DNA from: Mantis religiosa
Lineage: Eukaryota > Arthropoda > Insecta > Mantodea > Mantidae
DNA length: 64,000 bases
NCBI GenBank assembly: GCA_030765055.1
Contig: CM060947.1
Coordinates: forward strand, 218,867,271-218,931,270
Direction: 5' to 3'
Shown: positions 37,741-48,607 of the stretch, in pieces
How the letters are laid out: each line of letters begins with the position of its first letter
How positions within the stretch are numbered: the stretch's first letter is position 1
The notes under the pieces: model-generated
Databases searched by the model: none
Told to the model about the DNA's origin: nothing
What the model saw: only the letters and a program-made list of their open reading frames with translations
Position numbers and translations under genes: made by a program

Positions 37741-37823
<83 letters not shown>
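37734..37823. repeat. (GT)n microsatellite
   Basis: GT dinucleotides for about 90 bp with one GTAT interruption. Confidence 0.98.
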
Positions 37824-37827
<4 letters not shown>

Positions 37828-38037
37828 ATAACTCAACATTTTAAAGGCAGGCTCTTCCAAGAATACCACAAAAATATGTTCTATCCCAAACTACGCTTTA
37901 CATGGAAAAACTTTGCTTATTTTTAATTTGCTTGAAGCTGTAATAAGTCTATGAAGACCTGTTTAATTGGTTTGAAATGAGATACTTTGGTATTAAAACT
38001 AAACCATTGGAGGTAAACAAACTAAGGAGAACAATAT

Positions 38038-38040
<3 letters not shown>

Positions 38041-38101
<61 letters not shown>
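38041..38101. repeat. (TC)n microsatellite at the tail of SINE A copy 8
   Basis: Uninterrupted TC dinucleotides that lie between the left target duplication and the SINE 3' end. On the SINE strand it is a GA tail. Confidence 0.95.
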
Positions 38102-38104
<3 letters not shown>

Positions 38105-38331
38105 TAATTTACGTCCTCCAACGTTAAGTCATATCGGACGATGAATGAATTGGGTGAAAGAATCTCAAATGAGCCCAGGGTCCATAGAGCTTAGTTACCC
38201 GACATTCGCCTTTTAGGATAAGGGAAAATCCCGGAAAAACCTTGTCCAGGTAACTCACCCTGAGCGATATTCGAACTCGGGACCTTTTGAACGAGAGGCA
38301 GACATGCTACCACCACGCTACTGAGGCGGGC
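38101..38331 (-). repeat. SINE family A, copy 8, with target duplication
   Basis: Full-length copy from TTTGTAATTTACGTCC to the head GCCCGCCTCAGTAGCGTGG (minus strand). AATATAGATCTCT (38033-38045) and AATTTAGATCTCT (38332-38344) flank the SINE plus its GA tail, giving a 13-bp target duplication with one difference. Confidence 0.9.
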
Positions 38332-38344
38332 AATTTAGATCTCT

Positions 38345-38926
38345 TAAAACAGAATATGAATCAAGTACTTTTTTAAAAGTAGAAGTAATAGTTTTGCAAT
38401 TATTCTGTTTTACAAATTTGGATTTTTCTCAAGTGGATCTAGAAGACACGTTTTAACATTTCCTAATTTTTTCCTCTACTTAAAGTAGAAAAAATGTATT
38501 GTATTCTGCCCAAATGTATTGTATTCTGGAGATTACATCGAAAACAGTGCCTTAAGATTCCTGAGCTCCTAAAAAAGCATTTTCAGTACGCTGAAGATTT
38601 TTCGGTATTTACACTTCACACAAGTAGTTCTCAATAATTTTGATTAAAATTTTGTGTGTTTGAGATTTTATTTTGTGACTAAACTATAGACTTCGTATTT
38701 TATGGGCATATCCTTTAAAGTCCTCTTTTTTCAGAAGGGATTTGTATATTTTTTTATAACTGGTAAACCACAATACCTACAAAACATACTGCATAAAAGT
38801 ATGTATCTCTTTAATATACAATATTTATTTTAAAGTGCGTTTTTGTGTATTAGCCATTCACGAGATGTACTTTGTAACGAATAGAGTTTGTCAATATTTG
38901 TCATATTTTTAAAGTGCTGACGCTCT
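38345..38926. other. Intergenic sequence
   Basis: GTATTGTATTCTG occurs twice at about 38493 and 38516. Nothing else recognised. Confidence 0.45.
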
Positions 38927-39663
38927 TCAAAAAATAATGGGGAATGTTTTTATCTTGAATCTTTGTTTATTCAGCAACTTTTTCCGTCTTATTGCCCTAA
39001 GATATAATATATTTGTGCCAGTGCTTTTTCCAATCTTGGAAGCACTTCTGGAACTGACTTTCTCAATGATTCTTATTCCATAAATAGTGTAATGACGTCC
39101 TTCAATGGTTATTTTCAGCCTCAGGAATAGAAAACAGGCGCAGGTGGTCATGTGGGTGAATACGGTGTGTGATACAACATAACTGTTTTGTTCTTTCACA
39201 AATCATGAACAAGCATTGACGGGTAAGCGGAAGCATTATCGTGATGTTTCCACGAGTCCACAATTCTCGTCAACCTCTTTGGATGGTTTTTCAGAATCAT
39301 TTGCCATTAGAAATTGATGTGTGAGGGCGTCCAGGGCAGTCGTTGTCTTCGTTTTCTCGACCCTCTTTGAAACATTTATACCACTCCTAAACTCTTGTTT
39401 TACTTACAGCAGATTTTTCGAAAGCCATAGTCAACATTTCAAATGTGTGCTGCAGTTTGCTCCATTTTTCAAGAAAATGTAATGCAAATTAAATAAACTT
39501 TACCGACCACTCGAAAACATTATCATCTTTTGGATAAAGTGCATAAACTATTCAAAACAGTTGAAAATGCAAACGTACATCACCACAGAGATAATGTTTT
39601 AAAAATCGGACGTATAAAGCCCACGAAAATAAAATATTTCCGTTACTTTTTAATCGCACCTTG
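38927..39663 (-). pseudogene. Mariner copy 4, heavily decayed
   Basis: The right terminus reads on the minus strand CAAGGTGCGATTAAAAAGTA, like the 5' terminal repeat of some mariners. Coding remnants follow in order: HTFEMLTMAFEKSAVSKTRV and WYKCFKEGRENEDND (DNA-binding domain), CPGRPHTSIS (the GRP linker), then after a deletion HHDNASAYPSMLVHD (second catalytic Asp), and near 39010-38960 SRSASKIGKSTGT with a frameshifted DWKKHWHKY-like ending. Stops and frameshifts are many, and the left terminal repeat is missing. Confidence 0.7.
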
Positions 39664-40019
39664 AATACAAGCGTGTTAATTGCTTATAGAGTTTTACTGT
39701 GGATACTGTTTTCCATTTCTTTCGAATTTCTTCTCGAACCCAAATTATAATGTGTTCTTTGCATTTAACATGCTTGTTTCACAGGCAGGTTCGGGTTCTA
39801 CGAAAGGAAATGACATTCTTTTATTTACGAAGGAATCGCTGTTTCATTTCCTGTGATATCTTTGTGCCCAGGTACCCATTACAATTCCACTATATTATGG
39901 GTGGAAAGGTTTGATATACATTGATAACATTCTCAGATTAATTTAGATTTAAAATGATGATAATTTAGTTAACTTAGTAAAGTCTGACTGCAGCTAATTT
40001 CATGCAGCTCTGCTGTGCT
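39664..40019. other. Intergenic sequence
   Basis: Nothing recognised. Confidence 0.45.
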
Positions 40020-40300
40020 TACACTCCGTTTGAGATTCCTTCTAACTTCAAAATGCTTAGGATAGAGTCAGACTGAAAAACTAAATGCCAGGGCGGGATT
40101 TGAAACACGAATCTCCTGATCTCCGCCCGGTTCCTCTTAACTACTGAGCTACCATGTCATAACGGCATATTGGCCATGGTAGCTCAATGGTTAAGAGCAA
40201 TCGGACGGAGACCGGGAGATCCGTGGTTCAAATCTCGCCCTAGGCATTGAATTTTTCATTCTATCTAAATCACGATTAAATTTCCAACCTTCAAAATGTT
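40020..40300. repeat. tRNA-like repeat family C, copy 2 (head-to-head palindrome)
   Basis: A minus-strand tRNA-like segment (about 40087-40160) and a plus-strand one (about 40172-40250) face each other around a short spacer. The plus arm has an A box in TGGTAGCTCAATGGTTAAGA and a B box GTGGTTCAAATCTCGCC. Outer flanks are also inverted: GTCAGACTGAAAAACTAAAT on the left against ATTGAATTTTTCATTC on the right, and TTCAAAATG lies on both outer sides. It is not called a functional tRNA gene because the acceptor stem does not pair convincingly. Confidence 0.75.
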
Positions 40301-40602
40301 TAGTTTGGTAGTGACACTGTTCTAAAATTTACTGTATTTGGATATAGGGAAGTATGTGAATCTCACATCAGATTTTTTATGAATATTTTCCCGATCGTTT
40401 CATCGGATTGTTAGTAGCCACTTTCTCTTGTTTGGAATTAAAAACTAACTGTTTAATCCGCTGACATTTGTCAGACGCGTATCGGTGCCACCGGTGTGCT
40501 CAATTTTTACATCTAACAACAGCAATAGTAACAAGAAGAAGAGGAAAAGAGAATAATTAGTATTAGTAGTATTAAAGGTTGTTGCTGTTAAACACACATG
40601 GT

Positions 40603-40678
40603 TTGGCCCGGGTTTGAACCCTCGACTTTGAAATCAGTAGGCAAACTCCTAACCAACTGAGTCATTCTCATTGGGATG
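40603..40678 (-). repeat. tRNA-like SINE fragment
   Basis: On the minus strand GACTCAGTTGGTTAGGAG (A box) and GAGGGTTCAAACCCGGGCC (B box) are tRNA-spaced. No attached tail known from this window, and no confident cloverleaf, so a SINE head is more likely than a tRNA gene. Confidence 0.5.
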
Positions 40679-42837
40679 CCGATTTATATGAAGTATTTGC
40701 ATTTTCTACTCGAAGTGATGAATAATTTAATGAAAAACGCTACAGCAAACGTGTAGGGTAATACTAAACAAACGAGGGTTTGATAACAGTGAAAATAAAG
40801 CGAAAGGAAAAACACGCACCTAAAATGAAGTTGAACATGCACGTGAGTATTGAGTCACATTGTCTTGCCAGCATTCATGTTTGTGAAGAGAGATAACACA
40901 TTTTGTAAAACAAACCTGTCATATTTTGTTATACGTGGTGACAGCATCGCAGGAAAAGAAATCTGACGTGTTTACTTTCATATGACTTTCTCTCTCTTCT
41001 TTTCAGCGATCTATTTATACAAAAGCTTTTTTATCTCCTTCATGTTGATCGAAATAAACATATGTAGAATATATGTTTAGTATTTTTGACATAGATCCTT
41101 CTAGTTACAATGGAAATAAGGAATGCAGCAATATTAAACCTACAAATACTACTACGACTTGAAGATCCGTTCTTTTTGCATGAGCATCAAGCGGAAAAAG
41201 AAAAAAACAATACTAATGCTTGCACTATCTCAACTCTTGTAAAATCCTTTGGTACAGACTCTTTTATATACTTCGGATTAATAGTGGGAAACGAGACTTC
41301 GTGAAATTGCCTTATTACATAATTCGGTTTAGGTAAAATTAGAATATGGGAACGAGTATACAATGATAGTAAAATATTTTAGGGTTTGATTGCCATGTGA
41401 TTACTCGAAATTCCGTATTTTTTGCATGGCCGAGATAAAAAGAAGAGAGAGACTTTCATACTTGAGAAAAGTATTGACTATTTGAACATTAAAATCAATA
41501 AGAATTATCTCGGAAAAATTAGCTCAAAAAGTAAAGATTGACATAAACTATGGACTTGTACAGTACGGTTTTTTACCTCTTATTGCTTAAGTTACGCAAA
41601 AGTCATTTATAATGAAGTACTTCATAGTTTATTACCCAGAAAATTCAAGGTATTACGTACATTTCACATGTCGTGAAAATAACTTAAACATGTATTGTAA
41701 CTAACTTATTTGTCATTTTTGAGAAAATAGTTTCTTGAAAACTTTTCAATGTAAAGCTTTGGCGACAGGCGATTAATTTGTTTTATGTCACATCCTTGAA
41801 GTTTTCGAACCTAAATATCGAGTTATATGTTTCGATTTTGAGTTGCTTGTCAGACACATTTGTGAAAACTCAAAAAACATACAGGAGACATTTTCCTTAA
41901 CATTTGGTGTGGTATTCTCTTGGGAGATATTTTGGTGCGGTATGGCAGGATGGTTGTTTAGGATTATATGTCGGTGAGCAGGAGTTCTTGTTCTCAGGGT
42001 CCAACAGTTATCACCAGTCAATGAAAAGTCCTGCTTCAATTTCCTGTGGATTGTTTACTCCCACATATATTACTTGTCGGATTGCTCTGTTTTCCTCACT
42101 TGCTATCACTCATTGCGTCGCCTTGCCTCTTCGAGAATACTTAACCACACCACGTTTGAAATATAACTCTGCTACTACCCCCTCCATCAGTTATTAACAT
42201 AACACGTCTTCTCCCTTTCGTTGTAAACACCATAGTGACGCTTTCCACTTTGCCTTACTCTCGATTTCTTTCCTAGATTTGTTTGTCTATCTCCCTCCTT
42301 TTCTATTTGTTCTCTATTCCACGCGTATTACGTGGTTTACGCTGCATTTTATTGGGAGAGTTAATTTCTACGATTTTACCTTATTGAACATTTCCATTCG
42401 CGTTCATCTATGCAGCAGTCACGGGTCCATCCGCTTCGGGTTATATGACCCCTTGGCGACATAACGGTACTGCATCCTGCTTCTATATATTTTCCTTAAA
42501 GCTCGGCGTTGTTTCTGGCTCCGTGCTGGCGAAGGAATGTTAGCCTCTGTTGTTCTATTGTTTACGTATCTGGCCTCGTCTGCCCGTTCTAACTTAAGGC
42601 AATTTTTCCCTATATTTCGTTTACACTTTATTCCTATTACAAGATTCCTTTTGACTTTATTTATTATATCATATATTCCCAATTGCTTATTAACAATTTC
42701 TACGGTTTTATCATCCCTTTCTTATACTATTCTATTGGAAACCTGTGGTTTCTGCTTCACATTCCATTTTGATTTGAGGTTGTCTAAAATTGTATTTCTG
42801 GTGAGATCTTCGATATAGAACTTGTGTGGAATATAGC
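40679..42837. other. Intergenic sequence
   Basis: No gene or repeat recognised. Several open frames near 41904-42818 lie in a pyrimidine-rich stretch and lack family resemblance. Confidence 0.45.
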
Positions 42838-42985
42838 ACTTTCGAGGTCGAGTGTTCACATCTGGCGTAAAATCAATCCTTCAGAAGGTAAATAAAGCTG
42901 GTGGTCATACATTTACGGCATGTATAAGAACCTCAAGCCTGATAAGGAGACCTTTAAGCAAAATTAAGTTACCCTTCACGTTGGA
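42838..42985 (+). repeat. SINE family D, copy 4
   Basis: Decayed B box TCGAGTGTTCACATCTGG, then TTCAGAAGGTAAATAAAGCT and CTCAAGCCTGATAAGGAGAC, matching the other D copies. Confidence 0.55.
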
Positions 42986-44107
42986 GGCAGTTGGAGAGGT
43001 TCATAAGCAAATTGCAATAATTTATCTATAGAATATGACTTCCCATTTTGCCAAAAAAAAAACATTCGTTTGAAAATTCAAACCAATAGGAAATATTTTG
43101 TAAATAGTCAATTAAAATGTGTAATACATCCATCTCGGAAAGGAAACTTGAATCATCGTTCTTCAATATGAAATGCAAAATATTATCAATACTTTAGCCA
43201 TATCAATGAGAGACTGTGGTGAAATATTTGTCCATTTTTCTCGAGTATTAATACTAAATATCCTGAAGTACATGCGCTTACATATAGTGGATATTAATTT
43301 GATATATGTTTTAGTGTTAAAGAATGATGCATTTTCTGCATAGGAAGATTTTATCTCTCTAGGAGTTTGTAAGTCATGCCATAGTTTTGTCAGAATGAAC
43401 AGAACTTGACTGAATTTCCGGAGAATTCTAGATTACATTATATCCATTTTTCCACTTAAATGATTTTTGGGTTCTCTGGTTTTTCTCGTGACATCTAGAC
43501 CCGGGACTTTCAATTTACAATTAGTTTTACAATATTTTGTTCACAGCTCCTGAACCCACCCTTCTTATTTTGGAACATATTTCTAGCTCATATTTGCCAA
43601 ATTTAACACATATAGAATTTAGTGCTTATTCTATTTTAATAAGTTCCATTTTATTTGATTCCTTACGTAATTTGTTTCTTCACGCTTATTCTTATTTGCT
43701 TGACCTTTATTTCCATTTTTATGTTTAATTATCTTAGTTTTTTTAATAGGTCGAATATTGCAACCGAAATACTCGTTTAAAATATTGGGAATACCTTTAC
43801 CAGTTGATTTATTGTATCCTTAGTTCTGACATCCTGTTTTCCTTTGCCAAATCGTCTGATTTGAAACATGTAACATTTTGAACTACTTGCTTAATTTTTC
43901 TGTGCTTTGCAATTCAGCAGTCTAGACTGCAGCTACTGAATCTAATGTGTACAGGCATAAAACTGGCTTTAATAGATGTTAAATTAATAAGAATGTTATG
44001 GTAAAATTGTAAAATTTCATATTTTAATTGTTAGGGTTAGCTGCCTACTCTTAACAATTGAGCCCATTGTTGTGTAATAAATAATTATAGTACTATAAGG
44101 TGAACTG
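42986..44107. other. Intergenic sequence
   Basis: Nothing recognised. Confidence 0.45.
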
Positions 44108-44307
44108 TTAATAACGTTCTTCAGAAGGGAAAATGCTTAAACCAGCGTTCATAGCTGTTGCTTGAAATCGTAAACACAACTTAACTGCGGGAGCTATAAC
44201 TGCATAGTTGTTGCCACCCTCCTGGTGGGCAAAGTCTGACAAGTAATCTTCCAAAGTAACAGATGAGCTAAATGCCTTTGAGGTTATCTTCCAGAGCTCT
44301 GGCATTC
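44108..44307 (-). CDS. Candidate exon 2 of a small two-exon gene, product unknown
   Basis: The exon begins after CTTTCACAG (splice acceptor, preceded by a pyrimidine-leaning tract) and ends at a TAA at 44110-44108. It supplies 65 full codons (MPELWKITSKAFSSS, then VTLEDYLSDFAHQEGG and an ending SIFPSEERY) after a split glycine codon shared with exon 1. Codon choice and the run of varied, moderately charged residues look coding, but I recognise no family. An alternative weak donor (GTTAAG) lies within it, so it might continue into further exons. The frame is open upstream of the acceptor too, which weakens the case. Confidence 0.35.
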
Positions 44308-45014
44308 CTGTGAAAGTGACGACGAGAATGGCTTTGGAGGTAGAGCAATGAATGAACATTTCTAAGCATTTCATGAGGTGCAGAGATATGTTCACCGAAA
44401 GATTGAAAATTACAGTTTTTCTGCCAGAGATGCCAACATCGCTGGCTCTTGCAGTGGCACGGTGAGGAAATAACTTCATAATCCTGATTGCTATATTGAA
44501 ATAATTATAAAGAAAGAAAATGTTAGTGTGTGAGAGGGAGAGGGAGGGGGAGGGGATGGAGGGAGGGGAAGACGCTCATGGACAACTACGACAATTAAAC
44601 ACTGTTCTTTATGTCGGATCTTAAGGTTGGAAAGGCTTAGTAAGGTTTCATATTCATATCACCCCAGTTCAGTTCGGTTCTTAACTAGATTAGGGCATAT
44701 TTATACTTAGTACCAGCCAAAAGAGAAAAAATGAAGGCTTACAAGTCTCAAAGCTGATAAACTTGTTTGCTTGACGGAGGTCTATTTATTGTTCTGTGGG
44801 CATCTACCGAATTTTCTCTTGACTTTATTAGCCATTGTTATCAGGATAACTTTTTTTAAAACAGAGCTTATTAGTGAATTTAGGTTTTAGAATCTAGCAA
44901 AAAGTATGTTAGCCTACAGCTTTTAGAAACTTCTCAAAAACGTACTTTCAAACCCTTAAATACAAGTCACCACACACTGGCGCAGAACAAATGTGTACTT
45001 CTATTTTTTAATGT

Positions 45015-45240
45015 GTTAATTTACGTCCTTGAACGTTAAATCATATTGAACTACGAAAGAAGTGGTTAAAACGATGTTTAAATGAGCCCAGGGTCCATAG
45101 AGTTTAAAGTTATCAGACATTAATATTTTAGGATAAGGAAAAGCTATGTAAAATCTTATCTAGATAACTCGCTGAAAGACATTAAAAATCGGGACCTCAT
45201 GAAATTGAGTCACGCTACCACCTACTTTACAGAGGCGAGC
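45015..45240 (-). repeat. SINE family A, copy 9 (old)
   Basis: Diverged copy with AATTTACGTCCTTGAACGTT at its 3' end and the GGTCCATAGAGTTT and GGATAAGGAAAA blocks. It would sit inside the intron of the two-exon candidate. Confidence 0.75.
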
Positions 45241-45627
45241 AAAAATTATGTACTTTACATTATGGAACCCAACGAAAATTAAATATTATAAACCAACTGT
45301 CATATTAACCCCTTATGTAGAAACTCGTGCTTTTTAACACAGTGTAGCATTATATTGCCCCTGAATAAATAATTCATCTAACGAACACCAAAAACTAACT
45401 AACCCAATAGAATATAGTACCATGGAAATGTAAACTACTTTCTGTACATTACAACAATTGCGCACAATTACATTAGGCACAGCACTGTCTTCGCCGCTGG
45501 TCGGCAGCGGACTTGTGGTTGGTTCCTCCTGCCCAGATGGGGCAAGTCTCCGGAGGTAATGTAAATCCTCTGCTTTGCAAGTTGAAGTTTAGGTACAAAG
45601 ACTAAAATAAGATCGTGTTTTACTTAC

Positions 45628-45721
45628 CTTTCTCTTTTGTAGTAGAACTGGAAGCAGCTGTAGGTAGAGGGCACCTACGGACTGGCCGGATGATAACTGC
45701 TCTTGCCACCAGAGGCGCCAT
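45628..45721 (-). CDS. Candidate exon 1 with mitochondrial presequence-like start
   Basis: The ATG at 45721 opens a frame MAPLVARAVIIRPVRRC followed by a Ser/Thr-rich stretch and KEK. It has four arginines, no acidic residue until the end and alternating hydrophobic positions, as in mitochondrial targeting sequences. The frame ends one base into a codon at a strong donor (AAAG|GTAAGT), and exon 2 at 44307 begins in the matching phase, giving a 97-residue product with a 1320-bp intron. No homologue is recognised. The join is inferred from splice signals only. Confidence 0.4.
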
Positions 45722-46060
45722 TGAGAGATAGCTGGAATCTTCTGGAGGTTTTCCTTCTCTCCGCTTCTCGAACGTTTTGAAAGTGGACATTTCCAACAAC
45801 CGTTCTTGCGATTAGATAATTGAGTGAGTGTTTCCGTTGGGACATCAAATGGGCGAGTATGTTAAAACTGTGACGCAGAGTGAGTGTTCTACGTGTGTTC
45901 TACTCCACAGCAAGTGAAGCAACGGGATAAGGGCGACTTTACTGCGTGTTACATTACGAGGCTACGTCACGTCGAAAAGTGAATGACATTGAATGTTGAA
46001 CTAAATCACATTAGTGAAGTGTTAGTTAAAATTTAGGAACGTGGCAGTAAAAATTGGACA
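45722..46060 (-). promoter_or_regulatory. Possible 5' UTR/promoter region of the two-exon candidate
   Basis: This stretch upstream of the candidate ATG is less AT-rich than its surroundings, with scattered CpG and no repeat. No TATA box at a convincing distance is visible. Support is only from position. Confidence 0.25.
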
Positions 46061-46458
46061 GTCGTAATGTATATACTTCACACATTTTGATGAAATTATC
46101 ATTTTTTTTGCATCCATTTGTACACAATTAACTGTTACTTGTATTGGAATGTTCTAAGTTCTTAAGCGCATGGGTAGCGTTCAACCTAATTCACAGATTT
46201 ATATCAACAAAGCGCCTGACACTTGGTAATGGAAGATGCAAATCGTTTGCCGAGGGCCGCGGCCTGTGGTGCCCTGTAATACATTTTTATTCAAGGGAGC
46301 CCAATATCTGAATTCGGCTAGCGGATTTGGGATGGAATGCAGCACCTTCCCTATCAACTATCACATATACGCCGCGGACAAAAAGCTACTGTGTCATAAT
46401 TTTTGTTTGACTAAGAAAGGATAATAGGAGTAAATAGTAAAATGTGTTTATATCTATT

Positions 46459-46529
46459 AACATTTTCGATACGAGAGCTAATGGCTTCATTGCCAAAGCC
46501 TAGCATTTGAAAACAACATTTTCGATACG
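46459..46529 (+). mobile_element. 41-bp LINE 3'-end insertion with 15-bp target duplication
   Basis: AACATTTTCGATACG occurs at 46459-46473 and again at 46515-46529. Between them 41 bp (46474-46514) match the very end of the LINE remnant at about 19866-19900 (AGAGCTAAYRGCTTCATTGC, CCAAAGCYTAGCATT) and finish with TTGAAAAC. This looks like an extremely short, dead-on-arrival LINE insertion. Confidence 0.75.
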
Positions 46530-47020
46530 TAATGCTTTATTGATAGCATTTGCACAAAGAGACATATCATAGAGAATGTATGGACATTTTTAAATACATC
46601 TTTGGGAATTTTGCTGTACATATTTTCGGATATTAGTGCACGTACAGGGTGTTAATGAACTGCACCGAAATAGTTTGAGTGATTGTAGACATGATTAATA
46701 TAAGCAAGTTGAGATAGGCAATGAATGGTCTGAGGGTAAACATAGCGCAATAAATTGTGTTAAACCTAATTGGCATCAGATGTAAATAAGTTGGTATTTA
46801 AACGAAGTGGGTGAAATTATTAGATTGCAATGTCTCTAAACTAATTCCCGAGTATAGAAATATCGATTATTAGTAACTCTTTATTGGCGTTCTCAAGATT
46901 TAATGCTTCAAAGACCACGCAAATCTCAAACTAATCAGCTGCCAGTGCGACATTGAATAGCGATTAACTGTCTTCTTGTATCACGGAGACTAGTCTAGTG
47001 GTGTTTCTATAATTACTTTG

Positions 47021-47095
47021 GTGGCCCAATTGGTAGCGCTGAAAACTGGTGTTCCAAAGGTCATTGGTTTGGTTCCCGTCTTGGAGTTCATTTTT
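47021..47095 (+). repeat. tRNA-like segment at the left edge of mariner copy 2
   Basis: GGTGGCCCAATTGGTAGCGC resembles an A box and GGTTTGGTTCCCG a B box, at tRNA spacing. It directly abuts the truncated left side of the mariner. Probably a SINE head. Confidence 0.45.
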
Positions 47096-47104
47096 TCCTT
47101 CCTC

Positions 47105-47993
47105 TTTTTTTTTGACAACGTACCTTTACTCATCCTCATAATTTTGATGGTCCATCTCAAAATAGCCTCCCCCCTGAATGCGATGCACTTGTCCCAGCGT
47201 TTCTGTCAGTCTTCAAAGATATGCTGGAAACCATTTTTTGAGAGATCCTTCAAAATATCATCCGCAGTCTTCACCACTGCTTCTCATGATGGATAATGCC
47301 TTCCAAGAAGGCGTTTCTTCAAGTTAGGGAATAGAAAAGGGTCACATGGGGCTAAATCAGGAGTATAGGGAGGGTGAGGGATGCACATCACGTTGATTTT
47401 TGCAAGATATTCAGCAACAATATTGGCAATACGCGGCCGCGCATTATCATGGTGCAACATCCAGCCTGCTTCAGGGAAATGTGGTCTTTTGCGCCTGATA
47501 TGGACTTGCAGTGTTTTCGGGACATCCCTGTAGTATTGCCCAGTTATCGATGTGTACGCAGGTACAACTTGCTGATAAACAATTCCATGAATATCAAAGA
47601 ATGAGATGACCACAACTTTCCCAGAATAAGCAACCACTTTTGATTTTTTGGGGCTTGGTGATGAAGGAGATTTCCATACTGAGCTTTGCTGTTTGCTCTC
47701 GGGATCAAAATGATGTAGCCAAGTTTCATCAGCAGTGATTACATTTGAAAGAAACTCCGGATATTTCTCTAACATCAAATTTAACTGCATGTTAACTCCA
47801 TTGCAGCGGTAGGCGATACTGAATATGTTTGAACGTTCCTGGTTCTCACAGGCGGGAACCAGGAGTACCAACAATGAAAATAGTACGGCGTGTTTTGTTT
47901 CATATTAAGCTAACAGAATATAATACAATTGAATTTTAGTGTGAAAAATTATGGCCGTAAAAAGTATGATCAATCTTTATTGAATAGCCCTCG
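47105..47993 (-). mobile_element. Mariner copy 2, left terminal repeat lost
   Basis: The right end (CTTTATTGAATAGCCCTCG, followed by TA at 47994-47995) matches the terminal repeat of copy 1. The left end begins only at TTTTTTGACAACGTACC, so its terminal repeat is gone. Internal sequence parallels copy 1, including the same loss of the 5' coding region. Confidence 0.85.
47284..47874 (-). pseudogene. Mariner transposase catalytic domain (DD34D), N-terminally truncated
   Basis: The 196-residue frame carries a complete mariner catalytic triad: D49 in ITADETWLHHFDPESKQ, D143 in WMLHHDNARPR, and D178 in YTPDLAPCDPF, with 34 residues between the second and third Asp, which defines mariner. The family's N-terminal helix-turn-helix region (about 110-150 residues) is missing, and the first 30 residues are not obviously transposase. 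The frame ends GRHYPS, short of the usual C-terminus. It could fold as a catalytic core but could not bind terminal repeats in the normal way. Confidence 0.85.
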
Positions 47994-48607
47994 TAGTTAT
48001 TCGACACACACAAGGAATTTTGGACAGTGTGTGAAGTCGTACCATCGCCACTGTCAACTTTGCATTGAAAACGCAGGTCGCAATTCCGAGAATTTCCTGT
48101 GAACCTGACGTAAAAGTTTGCATTTCTTGTTTATTTTATATAAGTTCGTTCACTCTTAGACGTACATCATGAGAAAGTGTTAAGCAGGATTCAACCTTTG
48201 TTAGAAAGAATTGTAATTAATTTGCACAAGAGGAGATTAAAACGTAAAATGCATATATTTATACAATAATTAAGCACTTGGACAAAATATTAGAAAAACA
48301 ATCAAACGAACAAATAAAACCCAAAAAAAGAGGATAAAAACAACAAAAATGTGAAGGAGACTTGAAATCGTTTACCTTTCTTTTGAAAGCTAATGTCATA
48401 ACCATGGTGCCCAGAAACACCTCTTCATTTTCGTGTCTTGTGCGCTCAAGTGGTATAATCATTAGCAGTGGCATACTGACACTTTAGAATCTTTTAGCCG
48501 TAACTTTCACCTTTGAACCAACATACCATATGTCTTCTATCTCAAATTACTAGTTTAAATATCTATTCGCTTGCTCTGAAAATATTTCAGTGTAGTTCAT
48601 TAACACC

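Larger units (their letters stand above)
46648..48607. mobile_element. Inverted-repeat element (about 1.96 kb) enclosing a mariner
   Basis: GGTGTTAATGAACTGCACCG... at 46648-46672 is inverted at 48583-48607 with two mismatches over 25 bp. TA precedes CAGGG on the left (46643-46644). Inside lie a tRNA-like segment and mariner copy 2. Without those, about 1 kb of non-coding sequence remains, as expected for a non-autonomous DNA transposon. Its superfamily is unclear. Confidence 0.6.

Noticed and set aside
40172..40250. Possible functional tRNA gene with good A and B boxes
   Set aside because: The acceptor stem does not pair well and it is one arm of a repeated palindromic element, so it is treated as tRNA-like repeat. 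tRNAscan-SE would settle it.
40603..40678. Possible tRNA gene on the minus strand
   Set aside because: The boxes are good but the cloverleaf is not convincing. It is more likely a SINE head.
45596..45651. Plus-strand splice acceptor CTTTCTCTTTTGTAG
   Set aside because: It is the complement of the minus-strand donor region, whose exon has a coding start. The plus side has no open frame worth calling.
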